DNA from: Teichococcus aerophilus
GTDB taxonomy: Bacteria > Pseudomonadota > Alphaproteobacteria > Acetobacterales > Acetobacteraceae
NCBI RefSeq assembly: GCF_014490485.1
Contig: NZ_JACTVA010000014.1
Location: 30,869 to 94,868, forward strand
Length of the DNA: 64,000 nucleotides
Reading direction: 5' to 3'
A program made the translations under genes and the position numbers. Within the stretch, counting starts at the first letter, position 1; each line of letters begins with the position of its first letter. The notes under the pieces were generated by a model. The model searched no databases. It was not told the origin of the DNA and was given only the letters and a program-made list of their open reading frames with translations. Below are positions 34,091 through 43,173 of the stretch, in pieces.

Positions 34091-35725
34091 TCAGAGGCCG
34101 CGCATAAGGGACCGGTAGGCCATCTGGTCCTCATACATGCGCAGGAACACAGCGTACTTCGCGTCATGGTAGCGACGCACCGCGGCATCGGCGGGGAAAA
34201 GGTCGGTGCCGGCACGGCTCATGACGGCCATGGCGGCTGGCAGGTCGGCATGGGCGCCTCCCGCCACCGCGCCCAGCATGGCGGCACCGAGCAGGATGGC
34301 TTCGGGTTCGTCCGGCAGCACGATGCGGCACTGGGTAGCATCGGCATGTTCCCTGAGGAACACGGGATTCTTGGTGCCGCCGCCGCAGGCCAGGATGGTG
34401 TCGATGGCGTAGCCCTCGGCGTTCAATGTCTCGACGATATGGCGCGTGCCGTAGGCGACGGCCTGGATGGTGGCCAGGTACAGCACGGCCAGATCGTCGG
34501 CGGTGGCAGAAAGGCGCAGGCCGGAGACCATGCCGCGCAGCGAGGCATCGGCGCGGGGCGAGCGGTTGCCGTGGAAGTCGGGCATGACATGCAGATGCTC
34601 GGTCAGCAGGGCCGGGAAGGGCAGCCCTTCGGCCAACGCCGTGATGCGCTCGTTCAGCAGTTGGTAGATGGTGCTGCCGGCCTGCCGCGCGGCCTCGGCC
34701 AGGGCGGGGTAGGCGGCATGGGTGGTAATGACGTGGTCCACCAGCGCCCCGGTGGCCGACTGGCCGCCTTCATTCAGCCAAAGCCCGGGCTGCATGGCGG
34801 AGAAGTAGGGCCCCCAAACCCCCGGCACGAAGCGCGGCTGCGCCGACACCGCCATGTGGCAGCTGGAAGTGCCGCCCACCAATGCCAGGCGGCGGGAGAG
34901 CGCGGCCGCATCCGGCGCACCGCCGTCCAGCGCGGCGCCGATGACACCCAGCCCGCCCGCATGCGCATCGATGGCCGAGGTGCCGACCGGAATGCCGGCT
35001 TGCAGCCCCAGCTCGGCCGCGGCGGCCGCGCTCAGGCCGCCCGGCACCGGCTCGCCCACCGGCAGGATGCGCGTGCCGATGCGGCGGAAGCCCTCATCCG
35101 CCAACTCGCCCAGGCCGATGGCGCGGAGATATGCCTCGTCCCACCGGCCTTCCTGGCCACGGTAGTTCCACTTGCAGACGGTGGAGCAGAGCGAGCGGGT
35201 GTCGCTGCCCGTCGCGCGCCAGGTGAGGAAATCCGGCAGGTCGAAGAAATGCGCGGCGCGGTCCCAGCTCTCCGGCAATTGCTCCTTCAGCCACAGCAGC
35301 TTGGGCACTTCCATTTCCAGCGAGACGCGGCCGCCGACATAGCGCAGCACGTCATGCCCGCCGGCATTGATGCGGTCCGCCTGCGCCGCGGCCCGGTGGT
35401 CCATCCAGACGATGACGTTCTGTTCCGCCGCGCCATCCGGGCTGACGGTCACCGGTTGGCCGGCGGCATCCAATACGACCAGAGAGCAGGTGGCATCGAA
35501 GCCGATGCCGGCGACCTCCACATCCGGCAACCGCGCCATCACGGTGCGGATGGCAGTGCAGATCGCGGCCCAGATGTCGTCCGAGGCTTGCTGCACATAA
35601 TCCGCCTGCGGCTTCCACATGCGGATGGGCTGCACGGCCTGCCCCAGCATCCGGCCCTGCAACGTGAAGGCACCGGCCCGCGCGCTTCCGGTTCCGACAT
35701 CCACGCCCAGGACGATGCGCTGCAT
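34091..35725 (-). CDS. FGGY-family pentulose kinase (ribulokinase-like)
   Basis: A 544-residue carbohydrate kinase. The N-terminal domain opens [20 protein letters not shown] (phosphate-1 loop), and the FGGY-type [12 protein letters not shown] and IVWMDHRA follow. The C-terminal ATP domain has [23 protein letters not shown] and [12 protein letters not shown]. Length and the [11 protein letters not shown] block match the FGGY/YDR109C D-ribulokinase group. The ATG at 35725 is the conserved start; upstream in-frame sequence belongs to the shadow of the deoR gene. It lies 38 bp downstream of the DeoR regulator gene on the same strand. It probably phosphorylates a ketopentose or related sugar alcohol product linked to the divergent ABC importer. 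Confidence 0.93.
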   Translation of the reverse strand: MQRIVLGVDVGTGSARAGAFTLQGRMLGQAVQPIRMWKPQADYVQQASDDIWAAICTAIRTVMARLPDVEVAGIGFDATCSLVVLDAAGQPVTVSPDGAAEQNVIVWMDHRAAAQADRINAGGHDVLRYVGGRVSLEMEVPKLLWLKEQLPESWDRAAHFFDLPDFLTWRATGSDTRSLCSTVCKWNYRGQEGRWDEAYLRAIGLGELADEGFRRIGTRILPVGEPVPGGLSAAAAAELGLQAGIPVGTSAIDAHAGGLGVIGAALDGGAPDAAALSRRLALVGGTSSCHMAVSAQPRFVPGVWGPYFSAMQPGLWLNEGGQSATGALVDHVITTHAAYPALAEAARQAGSTIYQLLNERITALAEGLPFPALLTEHLHVMPDFHGNRSPRADASLRGMVSGLRLSATADDLAVLYLATIQAVAYGTRHIVETLNAEGYAIDTILACGGGTKNPVFLREHADATQCRIVLPDEPEAILLGAAMLGAVAGGAHADLPAAMAVMSRAGTDLFPADAAVRRYHDAKYAVFLRMYEDQMAYRSLMRGL

Positions 35726-35763
35726 TCGATGGCTTCCTTGAGAGACCGAGGGCCTGGCGCCGG

Positions 35764-36579
35764 CTAGCCGGCCGTGGCGGGGGCGATATCCAGCCACGCC
35801 CCCGCGCGCGTCAATGGGGCGGCCTGTTCCGGCCGCTCGATCGGGCTGGTGACGATGCGCTCGAAGGCGGGCAGGGCGGCGAAGCAGGCGGGCTTCAACC
35901 GTCCCAGCTTGCTGGAATCGACGACGAGGATGGCTTGCGCGGCGGTATCCAGCGCCACCTGCTTCACCGGTACCTCGTTGAAATTGGTGCAGGTGATGCC
36001 GCGCGTCGCATGTACGCCGCCGGCCGAGATGAAGGCCTTGTTGATCCGCAGCCGGCGCAGATTCTCCAGCCCCTCCTCCGACAGGAAGGTGGCCGAGGCC
36101 GGATGGTACAGCCCGCCCAGCAGGATCATCTGCGTCCTGGGCCGCCGGCTGGCCAGGGTAGCGATGTTCATGGCGTAGCAGATGATGGTGAGGGAGAGCT
36201 CTGGCGGCAGCATCTCCACCACATGCGGCATCGTGGTGCCGCAATCGATGAACAGCGTGTCGCCATCCTCCACCAGCCGGGTGGCGTGCCGCGCCACCTG
36301 CCGCTTGGCGGCGGCGTGGCTGTCCTGCTCCCGCTCCAGCGTGTACTGGCCGCGGCGGGAGAAGCGGCCCGCCGGCACCACGTAGCCGCCCAGCAGGGCC
36401 AGCGCCTGCCCCGGCTGCGCCAGGTCCCGCCGTAAGGTCATGGAAGAGACGCCGATCGCCTGGGCGGCATCCTCCAGCCGCGCGGGCGCTCCGTCCTGCC
36501 GCAGGAGATCCTGCAACCGGGCCAGCCTGGCTGTGCGCCGGGCGCCTGCCAGGCCTCCGGTCGAGCTGCCCTCCGACAT
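35764..36579 (-). CDS. DeoR/GlpR-family transcriptional regulator
   Basis: A 271-residue sugar-responsive repressor. The N-terminal helix-turn-helix lies around residues 15-65 ([36 protein letters not shown]). The DeoR sensor domain includes the phosphosugar-binding [28 protein letters not shown] and [13 protein letters not shown] blocks. GGAGGG sits about 10 nt before the chosen ATG; a GTG at 36591 has no room for a ribosome site. It likely binds the perfect palindrome at 36632-36649 and controls both its own transcript, with the FGGY kinase, and the divergent deoC-ABC-kinase operon. The effector is expected to be a phosphorylated sugar. Confidence 0.92.
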   Translation of the reverse strand: MSEGSSTGGLAGARRTARLARLQDLLRQDGAPARLEDAAQAIGVSSMTLRRDLAQPGQALALLGGYVVPAGRFSRRGQYTLEREQDSHAAAKRQVARHATRLVEDGDTLFIDCGTTMPHVVEMLPPELSLTIICYAMNIATLASRRPRTQMILLGGLYHPASATFLSEEGLENLRRLRINKAFISAGGVHATRGITCTNFNEVPVKQVALDTAAQAILVVDSSKLGRLKPACFAALPAFERIVTSPIERPEQAAPLTRAGAWLDIAPATAG

Positions 36580-36631
36580 GCGGTCCCCCACCCTCCGGGT
36601 CGCTTGACGGACCCACTGGTTAATGTGAGGA

Positions 36632-36649
36632 TTATAACAATTGTTATAA
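36632..36649. promoter_or_regulatory. Perfect 18-bp palindrome, probable DeoR operator
   Basis: TTATAACAATTGTTATAA is fully symmetric and very AT-rich, and lies midway between the divergent deoR and deoC starts (53 and 68 bp away). DeoR/GlpR-family sites are typically AT-rich dyads in such divergent regions. Nothing else in the gap is comparable. Confidence 0.75.
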
Positions 36650-36716
36650 AACTGACAAATCCAAAGGGAGAGCGGCTTTCCGACTGGCCGTCTCCCTCGC
36701 CAGGACGCCGAATGCC

Positions 36717-37415
36717 ATGACCCAGACCGCCCCCGCCACGCTGTCCGCCGCCGATCTCGCCGCGATGATCGATCACACTTTGCTGAAGGCCGACGCCACG
36801 GAGGCCGAGGTGCTGCGGTATTGCGATGAAGCGCGCCAGTACCGCTTCTGCTCGGTCTGCGTGAATCCGACCCATGTCGCGCTGGTGGCGCAGGCGCTGC
36901 ATGGCAGCGAGGTCCGCACCTGCTCGGTCGTCGGCTTCCCGCTGGGTGCCACCACGCCGCAGGACAAGGCGGCGGAGACGGCCACGGCCGTACGCAACGG
37001 CGCCGACGAGATCGATATGGTCATCAATATCGGTGCGCTGCGGGATGGCCGGCTGGATGCGGTGAAGGCCGATATCGCCGCCGTGCGCGCCGCATGCCCC
37101 GGCAAGGTGCTGAAGGTCATCATCGAGACCTGCCTGCTGAGCGACGAGGAGAAGCGCACCGCCTGCCGCATCTCCGCCGAGGCCGGGGCCGATTTCGTCA
37201 AGACCTCCACCGGTTTCTCCACCGGCGGTGCTACGACGGCCGACGTGGCGCTGATGCGCGGCGTGGTGGGCGAGGCACTGGGGGTGAAGGCCTCCGGCGG
37301 CGTGCGGAATCACGATGCGGCATTGGCGTTGATCGCCGCTGGTGCTAGCCGGATCGGCGCGAGCTCCGGCGTGGCCCTGGTCGGCGGCGCGCCGGCGGCC
37401 ACCACCGGCTACTGA
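36717..37415 (+). CDS. deoC: Deoxyribose-phosphate aldolase
   Basis: A 232-residue class I aldolase that splits 2-deoxyribose-5-phosphate into acetaldehyde and glyceraldehyde-3-phosphate. The opening [15 protein letters not shown], the proton-relay Asp100 in [10 protein letters not shown], the Schiff-base Lys162 in [14 protein letters not shown], and the second lysine in GVKASGGVR are all present. Length is the usual short bacterial form. It is the first gene of a seven-gene plus-strand unit with an ABC importer, a mutarotase-like protein and a ribokinase-family kinase. This arrangement suits catabolism of free deoxyribose. The divergent DeoR probably represses it through the 36632 palindrome. 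Confidence 0.96.
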   Translation: MTQTAPATLSAADLAAMIDHTLLKADATEAEVLRYCDEARQYRFCSVCVNPTHVALVAQALHGSEVRTCSVVGFPLGATTPQDKAAETATAVRNGADEIDMVINIGALRDGRLDAVKADIAAVRAACPGKVLKVIIETCLLSDEEKRTACRISAEAGADFVKTSTGFSTGGATTADVALMRGVVGEALGVKASGGVRNHDAALALIAAGASRIGASSGVALVGGAPAATTGY

Positions 37416-37453
37416 CGACTGAGACAGCCTGAATCAGGGAAGGAAACAGCAGC

Positions 37454-38515
37454 ATGGTCGAGATCAACCGGCGTTCTTTTGGTGCTCTGGCCGCGGGCGG
37501 CCTGATGGCCGCCACCCTGGCCCGCCCGGCCTGGGCGCAGGGTGCCGCCGTCGACGCCAGCAAGGTGTCGCGCGACATCAGCGCCCGCGCCACCAAGAAG
37601 TACTCCATCGCCACCGTGGTCAAGGTCGACGGCATCGCCTGGTTCGACCGGATGCGCACGGGCGTGAAGCAGTTCGGCGCCGACCAGGGCCATGACACCT
37701 GGATGGTCGGCCCCAGCCAGGCCGACGCCGCCGCCCAGGTCCAGCTGGTCGAGAGCCTGATCGCCCAGGGCGTCGATGCCATCTGCATCGTTCCCTTCTC
37801 GGTCGAGGCGGTGGAGCCGGTGCTGCAGAAGGCGCGGCGCCAGGGCATCGTGGTCATCTCCCACGAAGCCTCCGGCCTGCAGAACATCGACTATGACATC
37901 GAGGCGTTCGACAACCACGCCTACGGCGCCAAGCTGATGGAAGTGCTGGCGCGGGATATGGGCGGCGAGGGCAAGTACGTCGCCACCGTCGGCAGCCTGA
38001 CCTCGCAGTCGCAGATGGAATGGATCGACGGCGCCGTCGCCTACCAGAAGCAGAACTTCCCCAAGATGCAGGAAGCCACCCGCCGCATCGAGACCTACGA
38101 CGATGCGACGACCGACTACAACAAGCTGAAGGAAGTGCTGACCGCCTACCCCGACCTGAAGGGGATCGTCGGCGCGCCGATGCCGACCTCGGCCGGCGCG
38201 GGCCGCCTGATCGCCGAGCGCAAGCTGGCGGGCAAGCTGTTCTTCTCCGGCACCGGCCTCGTCTCCGTCGCCGGGCAGTACCTGCGCAACGGCGACATCA
38301 ACTACATCCAGTTCTGGGACCCGGCAGTGGCTGGCTATGCCATGAACGTCATGGCGGTGATGGCGCTGGCCAAGAAAGAGATCAAGGCGGGCCTCGATCT
38401 CGGCCTCGCCGGCTACAACTCCTTGCAGGCGCCGGACGCGCAGCGCCCGAACATCCTGGTCGGCCAGGGCTGGGTGGGCGTGACCAAGGACAACATGGCG
38501 CAGTACAACTTCTAA
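37454..38515 (+). CDS. Sugar ABC transporter substrate-binding protein (LsrB/RhaS-like)
   Basis: A 353-residue periplasmic binding protein with a twin-arginine signal (INRRSFGALAAGGLMAATLARPAWA-QG). The mature protein is a type 1 periplasmic-binding fold like LsrB, RhaS and ribose-type receptors: VVKVDGIAWFDRMRTGVKQF, ESLIAQGVDAICIVPFSVEAVEPVLQKAR, VVISHEA and a hinge aspartate in IQFWDPAVAGYAM. Automated annotation often calls this group autoinducer-2 binding, but the deoC/kinase context argues for a pentose or deoxypentose. GGAAGGAAA precedes the ATG. It is followed by the ATPase and two permease genes. Confidence 0.9.
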   Translation: MVEINRRSFGALAAGGLMAATLARPAWAQGAAVDASKVSRDISARATKKYSIATVVKVDGIAWFDRMRTGVKQFGADQGHDTWMVGPSQADAAAQVQLVESLIAQGVDAICIVPFSVEAVEPVLQKARRQGIVVISHEASGLQNIDYDIEAFDNHAYGAKLMEVLARDMGGEGKYVATVGSLTSQSQMEWIDGAVAYQKQNFPKMQEATRRIETYDDATTDYNKLKEVLTAYPDLKGIVGAPMPTSAGAGRLIAERKLAGKLFFSGTGLVSVAGQYLRNGDINYIQFWDPAVAGYAMNVMAVMALAKKEIKAGLDLGLAGYNSLQAPDAQRPNILVGQGWVGVTKDNMAQYNF

Positions 38516-38584
38516 GCATAACTTCTGACCGAAGCGGACAGGGGCGGCGCGAGCCGCCCCGAACCCTTCTGGCGACGGATTTTC

Positions 38585-40081
38585 ATGACCGCTCCGCTGA
38601 TCGAACTCCGCCACATCGGCAAGAGCTTTGCCGCCGTGCGGGCGCTACAGGATGTTTCCCTCACCATCGGGCGGGGCGAGATCCATTGCCTTGCGGGGGA
38701 GAACGGCTCCGGCAAATCCACCCTCATCAAGGTGATTTCCGGCGTCTGGCAACCCGACCAGGGCGAGATCCTGATCGATGGCCAGAAGATCAGCGGCCTC
38801 GACCCGCGCGCCGCCATCGCCCATGGCGTGCAGGTCATCTACCAGGACTTCTCGCTGTTCGGTAACCTGACCGTGGCCGAGAACCTGGCGCTCAGCACAG
38901 AATTGCAGGCCAAGCGCAAGCTGGTCTCCTGGGGCCGGGTGCGCCGCATCGCGGAGGAAGCCAAGCGCAAGCTGGGCGTCGAGCTGGACCTGGACGCGCT
39001 GGTGGAAACCCTGCCGACCGCCGGCAAGCAGCTGGTGGCCATCGCTCGCGCGCTGATGTCCGACCCCCGCCTGCTGATCATGGACGAGCCTACCACCGCC
39101 CTGACCGGGCGGGAGGTCGAGGCGCTGTTCCGCGTGGTGCGGGACATCCAGTCCCGCGGCATCGCCGTGCTGTTCGTCAGCCACAAGATGCGCGAGATGC
39201 TGGACATTAGCGAGACACTGACCGTCATCCGCAGCGGCACCGTCGTCGCCGCCGGGCCGATCTCGCAATTTGACGAAGGCTCCATCACCCGCGCCATGAC
39301 GGGGCAGGAGATCGCGGCCGAAGGCTACCGGTGGGACGGCCCGGCCGGCGCTACGCCGCTGCTGGACGTCTCCGGCCTGACCATTCCCGGTCAGTTGGAG
39401 GATATCTCGCTCCGCGTCATGCCAGGCGAGATCGTCGGTATTTCCGGCCTGCTCGGCTCCGGGCGGACGGAGCTGGCGCTGGCGCTGTTCGGCATGCAGC
39501 CGCGCTATGACGGCCAGATCCGCATCGACGGCAAGGACGCCCGGCTGGATAGTGTCCAGCGCGCCATCGCCCACGGCATCGCCTATGTGCCGGAGGACCG
39601 GCTGACCGAGGGCCTGTTCCTGACCCAGACCATCGACCGCAACATGCTGGCGACCTCGCTGGGCCGGCTGAGCCGGGGCGGCGTGGTGCATGGCGGCCGC
39701 GCCGCGCAGGAAGCCGCCGGCATGATCCAGGACATGGCCATCGCCACACCCACCGGGGACCGCCCGGTGACGCAGCTGTCCGGCGGCAACCAGCAGCGCG
39801 TCGTCATCGGCCGCTGGCTGCTGAACGACCCGCGCCTGCTGATCCTGAACGGCCCGACCGTGGGCGTCGATGTCGGCTCCAAAGCCGGCATCCACCGCAA
39901 GATCCGCGAACTTGCCCGCGAGCGCGGGCTGGGAGTTTTGATGATCTCCGACGACCTGCCGGAGCTGGTGGACAACTGCAACCGCATCGTCGTGCTGCAT
40001 CGCGGCCGCGTCGTCTCCGACACGCCGACGGCAGCCACCAGTGAAGCGATGCTCAGCGAGCAGTTGGGAGCCCTGGCATGA
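38585..40081 (+). CDS. Sugar ABC transporter ATP-binding protein (tandem ATPase domains)
   Basis: A 498-residue RbsA/LsrA-type protein with two ABC domains. The first has a canonical Walker A GENGSGKST at 38-46, Walker B LLIMDEPTTAL and a degenerate signature (LPTAGKQ). The second has a degenerate Walker A (GLLGSGRTE) and a normal signature LSGGNQQ, the usual asymmetry of this family. It energises import through the two following permeases. The stop overlaps the next start (ATGA), so translation is coupled. The upstream binding protein gene is 69 bp away. Confidence 0.95.
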   Translation: MTAPLIELRHIGKSFAAVRALQDVSLTIGRGEIHCLAGENGSGKSTLIKVISGVWQPDQGEILIDGQKISGLDPRAAIAHGVQVIYQDFSLFGNLTVAENLALSTELQAKRKLVSWGRVRRIAEEAKRKLGVELDLDALVETLPTAGKQLVAIARALMSDPRLLIMDEPTTALTGREVEALFRVVRDIQSRGIAVLFVSHKMREMLDISETLTVIRSGTVVAAGPISQFDEGSITRAMTGQEIAAEGYRWDGPAGATPLLDVSGLTIPGQLEDISLRVMPGEIVGISGLLGSGRTELALALFGMQPRYDGQIRIDGKDARLDSVQRAIAHGIAYVPEDRLTEGLFLTQTIDRNMLATSLGRLSRGGVVHGGRAAQEAAGMIQDMAIATPTGDRPVTQLSGGNQQRVVIGRWLLNDPRLLILNGPTVGVDVGSKAGIHRKIRELARERGLGVLMISDDLPELVDNCNRIVVLHRGRVVSDTPTAATSEAMLSEQLGALA

Positions 40082-41070
40082 GCGGCCTTGCCGTTGCGCT
40101 GCGGCGCCATCCGGAACTGATGGTCGCCGCCGTGCTGGTGCTGTCGGTCATCACGATCGGCCTGATCAACCCGGTGTTCTGGCAGCCCTCCAACATCTTC
40201 AGCCTGCTGCGCGCCAGCGTCATCACCGGCATCCTGGCGCTGGCGGTGCTGATGGTCATGCTCTCCGGCGGTATCGACGTCTCCTTTCCCGCCTTCGCCA
40301 TCGCCGCCATGTACCTGACGGTGAAGGCGATGATCGCCTGGGGCTTCGACGGCGTGCTACTGCCCTTCGCCATGGCCACCGGCATCGGCGTGCTGCTGGG
40401 GTTGGTCAACGCCGTCTTCGTCCATTACCTGCGGATGATCCCGCTGATCGTCACGCTCGGCACCGGCACGGCCGTGCGCGGCTTCATCCTGGGCGTGGTC
40501 GGCACCAGCCAGATCAATATCGACCAGATGCCGCCGCTGCTGATCGGCTTCGCCCGGAGCGAATTGTTCAGCGTGACCCAGGCGGATGGCAGCCAGGCCG
40601 GCCTCTCCGCCATGGTGCTGGTCTATGCCGTCATCGCGGTGCTGGTGCACCTGATGCTGCGGCATACGATGATGGGCCGCAGCATCTACGCCTTGGGTGG
40701 CGGCACGGAAGCGGCGCGGCGCGTCGGCTTCAATGTCCGCCGCACCACCTTCTTCATCTACGGGCTGGCCGGCGCCCTGGCGGGTTTCGCCGGCCTGCTG
40801 CACGGCGCGATGATCTGGACCGCCAACCCGCGCGACATGGTGGGGCTGGAGCTGGACGTCATCGCCGCCGTCGTGCTCGGTGGCGCCAGCATCTTCGGCG
40901 GCCGGGGCAGCGTCATCGGCACCGTGCTGGGCGTGCTGACCCTCGTCGTCATCACCAACAGCCTGATCATCCTGGGCGTCGATACCACCTGGCAGCGCGT
41001 GGTTGTGGGGCTGATCGTCATCGCGGCGACGGCGGCCACCGCCTGGCGCGACCGCAAGCGCATCGCCTGA
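40078..41070 (+). CDS. Sugar ABC transporter permease 1
   Basis: A 330-residue inner-membrane permease of the RbsC/AraH (BPD_transp_2) family with about 8-10 helices. The family signatures LAVLMVMLSGGIDVSFPAFA and GRSIYALGGGTEAARRVGFNVRRTTFFIYGLAGALAGFAG are present; the latter contains the cytoplasmic coupling loop. It overlaps the ATPase gene by 4 bp. The second permease gene starts 16 bp after its stop. The two permeases are probably a heterodimer, as in LsrCD-type systems. Confidence 0.95.
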   Translation: MSGLAVALRRHPELMVAAVLVLSVITIGLINPVFWQPSNIFSLLRASVITGILALAVLMVMLSGGIDVSFPAFAIAAMYLTVKAMIAWGFDGVLLPFAMATGIGVLLGLVNAVFVHYLRMIPLIVTLGTGTAVRGFILGVVGTSQINIDQMPPLLIGFARSELFSVTQADGSQAGLSAMVLVYAVIAVLVHLMLRHTMMGRSIYALGGGTEAARRVGFNVRRTTFFIYGLAGALAGFAGLLHGAMIWTANPRDMVGLELDVIAAVVLGGASIFGGRGSVIGTVLGVLTLVVITNSLIILGVDTTWQRVVVGLIVIAATAATAWRDRKRIA

Positions 41071-41086
41071 GAGCAGGGGCCGCATC

Positions 41087-42079
41087 ATGACCGCCATCAC
41101 CCAGCGCCTGCGCCGCATCGATACCAACCTGCTGCAGCTTCTGCTGCTGACCGTGCTGATCTTCGCCGGCATGGCGGCCATGAACCCGGAGCGGTTCCTG
41201 CGCCCCTATGTCTTCGAATCCATCACCTTCATCGCGCCGGAACTCGGCCTGCTGGCCATCGCCATGATGGTGGCGATGCTGACGGGGGGCATCGACCTCT
41301 CCGTCATCGGCATCGCCAACCTGTCCTGCATCCTGGCCGGCATGTTCTTCCACGCCGTCGGCGCGCCGCGCGGGCCGGATCTGGTAAACCTGCCTCTGCC
41401 GATGGTGGCGGCGGGCATCGGCATCGCCCTGGCCACCGGGCTGATTGCCGGCGCGGTGAACGGGCTGCTGATCACCCGCCTGCGCGTGACGCCCATCCTG
41501 GCCACCATCGGCACCGGGCAGGTCTTCACCGGCATCTGCCTGGTGCTGACCGGCGGCCCGGCGGTGGTCGGCTTTCCCAAGCTGTGGGGGCAGATCGGCA
41601 ACGGCACCGCCTTCGGCATCGCGGTGCCGCTGATCGTCTTCCTGGTGGTCTCGGCGCTCGTGTGGTTTCTGCTGACCCGCACCGCCTTCGGCATCAACCT
41701 GGCGCTGATCGGCACCAACGCGAAGGCGGCCACCTTCGCCGGGCTGCGCACCGGGCGCACCGTGTTCTTCTCCTACGTACTGACCGGCGGCCTCGCCAGC
41801 ATCGCCGGTATCTTGCTCTCCGGCCGCACCAATGCGGCGAAGTCGGATTACGGGGTGTCCTACCTGTTGCAGGCGGTGCTGATCTCGGTGCTGGCGGGCA
41901 CCAACCCGGCGGGCGGGCGCGGCAGCGTCGTCGGTATCGGGCTGGCGCTGGTGGCGCTGATGCTGCTCTCCTCCGGCTTGCAGATGATGCGGTTCAGCAA
42001 TTTCCTGGTGGACCTGATTTGGGGCGGCTTCCTGCTGCTCTCCATCGCCCTGGCCGCCTGGCGAAACCGGGTCCGCTGA
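41087..42079 (+). CDS. Sugar ABC transporter permease 2
   Basis: A 330-residue partner of the preceding permease, same family and length. It shows LAIAMMVAMLTGGIDLSVIGIANLS, ATIGTGQVFTGICLVLTGGPAVVGFP and the coupling-loop region FGINLALIGTNAKAATFAGLRTGRTVFFSYVLTGGLASIAG. The next gene, DUF4432, begins 2 bp after the stop. It completes a full importer with one receptor, one tandem ATPase and two permeases. Confidence 0.95.
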   Translation: MTAITQRLRRIDTNLLQLLLLTVLIFAGMAAMNPERFLRPYVFESITFIAPELGLLAIAMMVAMLTGGIDLSVIGIANLSCILAGMFFHAVGAPRGPDLVNLPLPMVAAGIGIALATGLIAGAVNGLLITRLRVTPILATIGTGQVFTGICLVLTGGPAVVGFPKLWGQIGNGTAFGIAVPLIVFLVVSALVWFLLTRTAFGINLALIGTNAKAATFAGLRTGRTVFFSYVLTGGLASIAGILLSGRTNAAKSDYGVSYLLQAVLISVLAGTNPAGGRGSVVGIGLALVALMLLSSGLQMMRFSNFLVDLIWGGFLLLSIALAAWRNRVR

Positions 42080-42081
42080 GC

Positions 42082-43164
42082 ATGACCGCCACCATCCCCC
42101 TGCACCCCGGCCTGGCCGGGGAGGCAGCGTGCCAGGTCCTGGCGGCGGGTGAGCTCTCCGCCAGCCTGTTCCGCTACCACACCGGCATCCCCGCCCTGCG
42201 CCTGCGCAACAGCCGGGGCGAGGTGATCATCCTGCCCTGGATCGGTGGCATGATCTGGTCCGCGCGCTTCGACGGCGTCGAGCTGGGCATGACCAGCGGC
42301 TTTGATGCGCCACGCCCCGCGACCAGCATCGCCGAGACCTATGGTTGCTTCGCCTTCCACAGCGGCCTGCTGCGCAATGGCGTACCTGCGGCCGGCGACG
42401 ACCATGCGGCGCATGGCGAGTTTCCCTGCGCGCCCATGGACCGTGCCTGGCTGGAACTGGGCGAGGACGCGGCCGGCCCGTTCCTGCGCGTCGTCAGCGC
42501 ACGGGAATACGTCATGGGCTTCGGCTCCCACTACCGCGCGCAGCCCTCCGTCACGCTGCGTCCCGGCGCGACGGTGTTCGGCATCGGCCTGCAGGTGCAG
42601 AACCTGTCCGGCAAGCCGATGGAGCTGATGTATATGTGCCACGTCAACTTCGCCTTCGTACCCGGCGGGCGCTGCGTGCAGCCGGCCCCCTTCACGCCGG
42701 ACCGCACGGCGGTGCGCCATGCCGTGCCCGCGCATGTGCAGCCCAACCCGGTTTATCTGGACCTGATCGAGGCCCTGGCGCGCGACCCCGCACGCATGGA
42801 AACCCTGTCGGAGCCGGATCTCTATGACCCGGAGCAGGTATTCTACCTGCACGGCCTCGGCACCGATGCCGCCGGCGACACGCATCTGATGCTGGCGCGG
42901 CCGGAGGGCGATGGCTTCGCCATGTCCTACGCCCCCGCCAGCTTTCCGCATACCGTCCGCTGGATACTCAACGATCCGGACCAGAAGGTCGCCGCCTTCG
43001 CGCTGCCCTCCACCTGCCAGCCGGAAGGCTACACGGCGGAAAAGCGCAAGGGCCATGTGCGCCTGCTGCCGCCGCACGGTGCGGCCGAGTTCGCCGTCCG
43101 CACGGGCTATCTGGACCGTGACGCCGCCGCCCGCACGGGCGCGCTCATTTCTTCCCTGCGATAG
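42082..43164 (+). CDS. DUF4432-family aldose 1-epimerase-like protein
   Basis: A 360-residue protein of the galactose-mutarotase-like beta-sandwich superfamily (DUF4432). Visible blocks are ALRLRNSRGEVIILPWIGGMIWSARFDG, ETYGCFAFHSGLLRNGVP, AHGEFPCAPMDRAWLEL and MYMCHVNFAFVPGG, which supply the conserved histidines of the epimerase fold. It is likely to interconvert anomers of the imported sugar before phosphorylation. It starts 2 bp after the permease stop and is followed 9 bp later by the ribokinase-like gene, so it is firmly in the operon. The catalytic function is inferred from fold and context. Confidence 0.82.
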   Translation: MTATIPLHPGLAGEAACQVLAAGELSASLFRYHTGIPALRLRNSRGEVIILPWIGGMIWSARFDGVELGMTSGFDAPRPATSIAETYGCFAFHSGLLRNGVPAAGDDHAAHGEFPCAPMDRAWLELGEDAAGPFLRVVSAREYVMGFGSHYRAQPSVTLRPGATVFGIGLQVQNLSGKPMELMYMCHVNFAFVPGGRCVQPAPFTPDRTAVRHAVPAHVQPNPVYLDLIEALARDPARMETLSEPDLYDPEQVFYLHGLGTDAAGDTHLMLARPEGDGFAMSYAPASFPHTVRWILNDPDQKVAAFALPSTCQPEGYTAEKRKGHVRLLPPHGAAEFAVRTGYLDRDAAARTGALISSLR

Positions 43165-43173
43165 GAGCGAGCC

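Noticed and set aside
37454..38515. Reading the binding protein as an autoinducer-2 (LsrB) receptor
   Set aside because: The neighbours are deoC, a mutarotase-like protein and a ribokinase-family kinase, not LsrK/LsrF/LsrG, so a pentose-type ligand is favoured.
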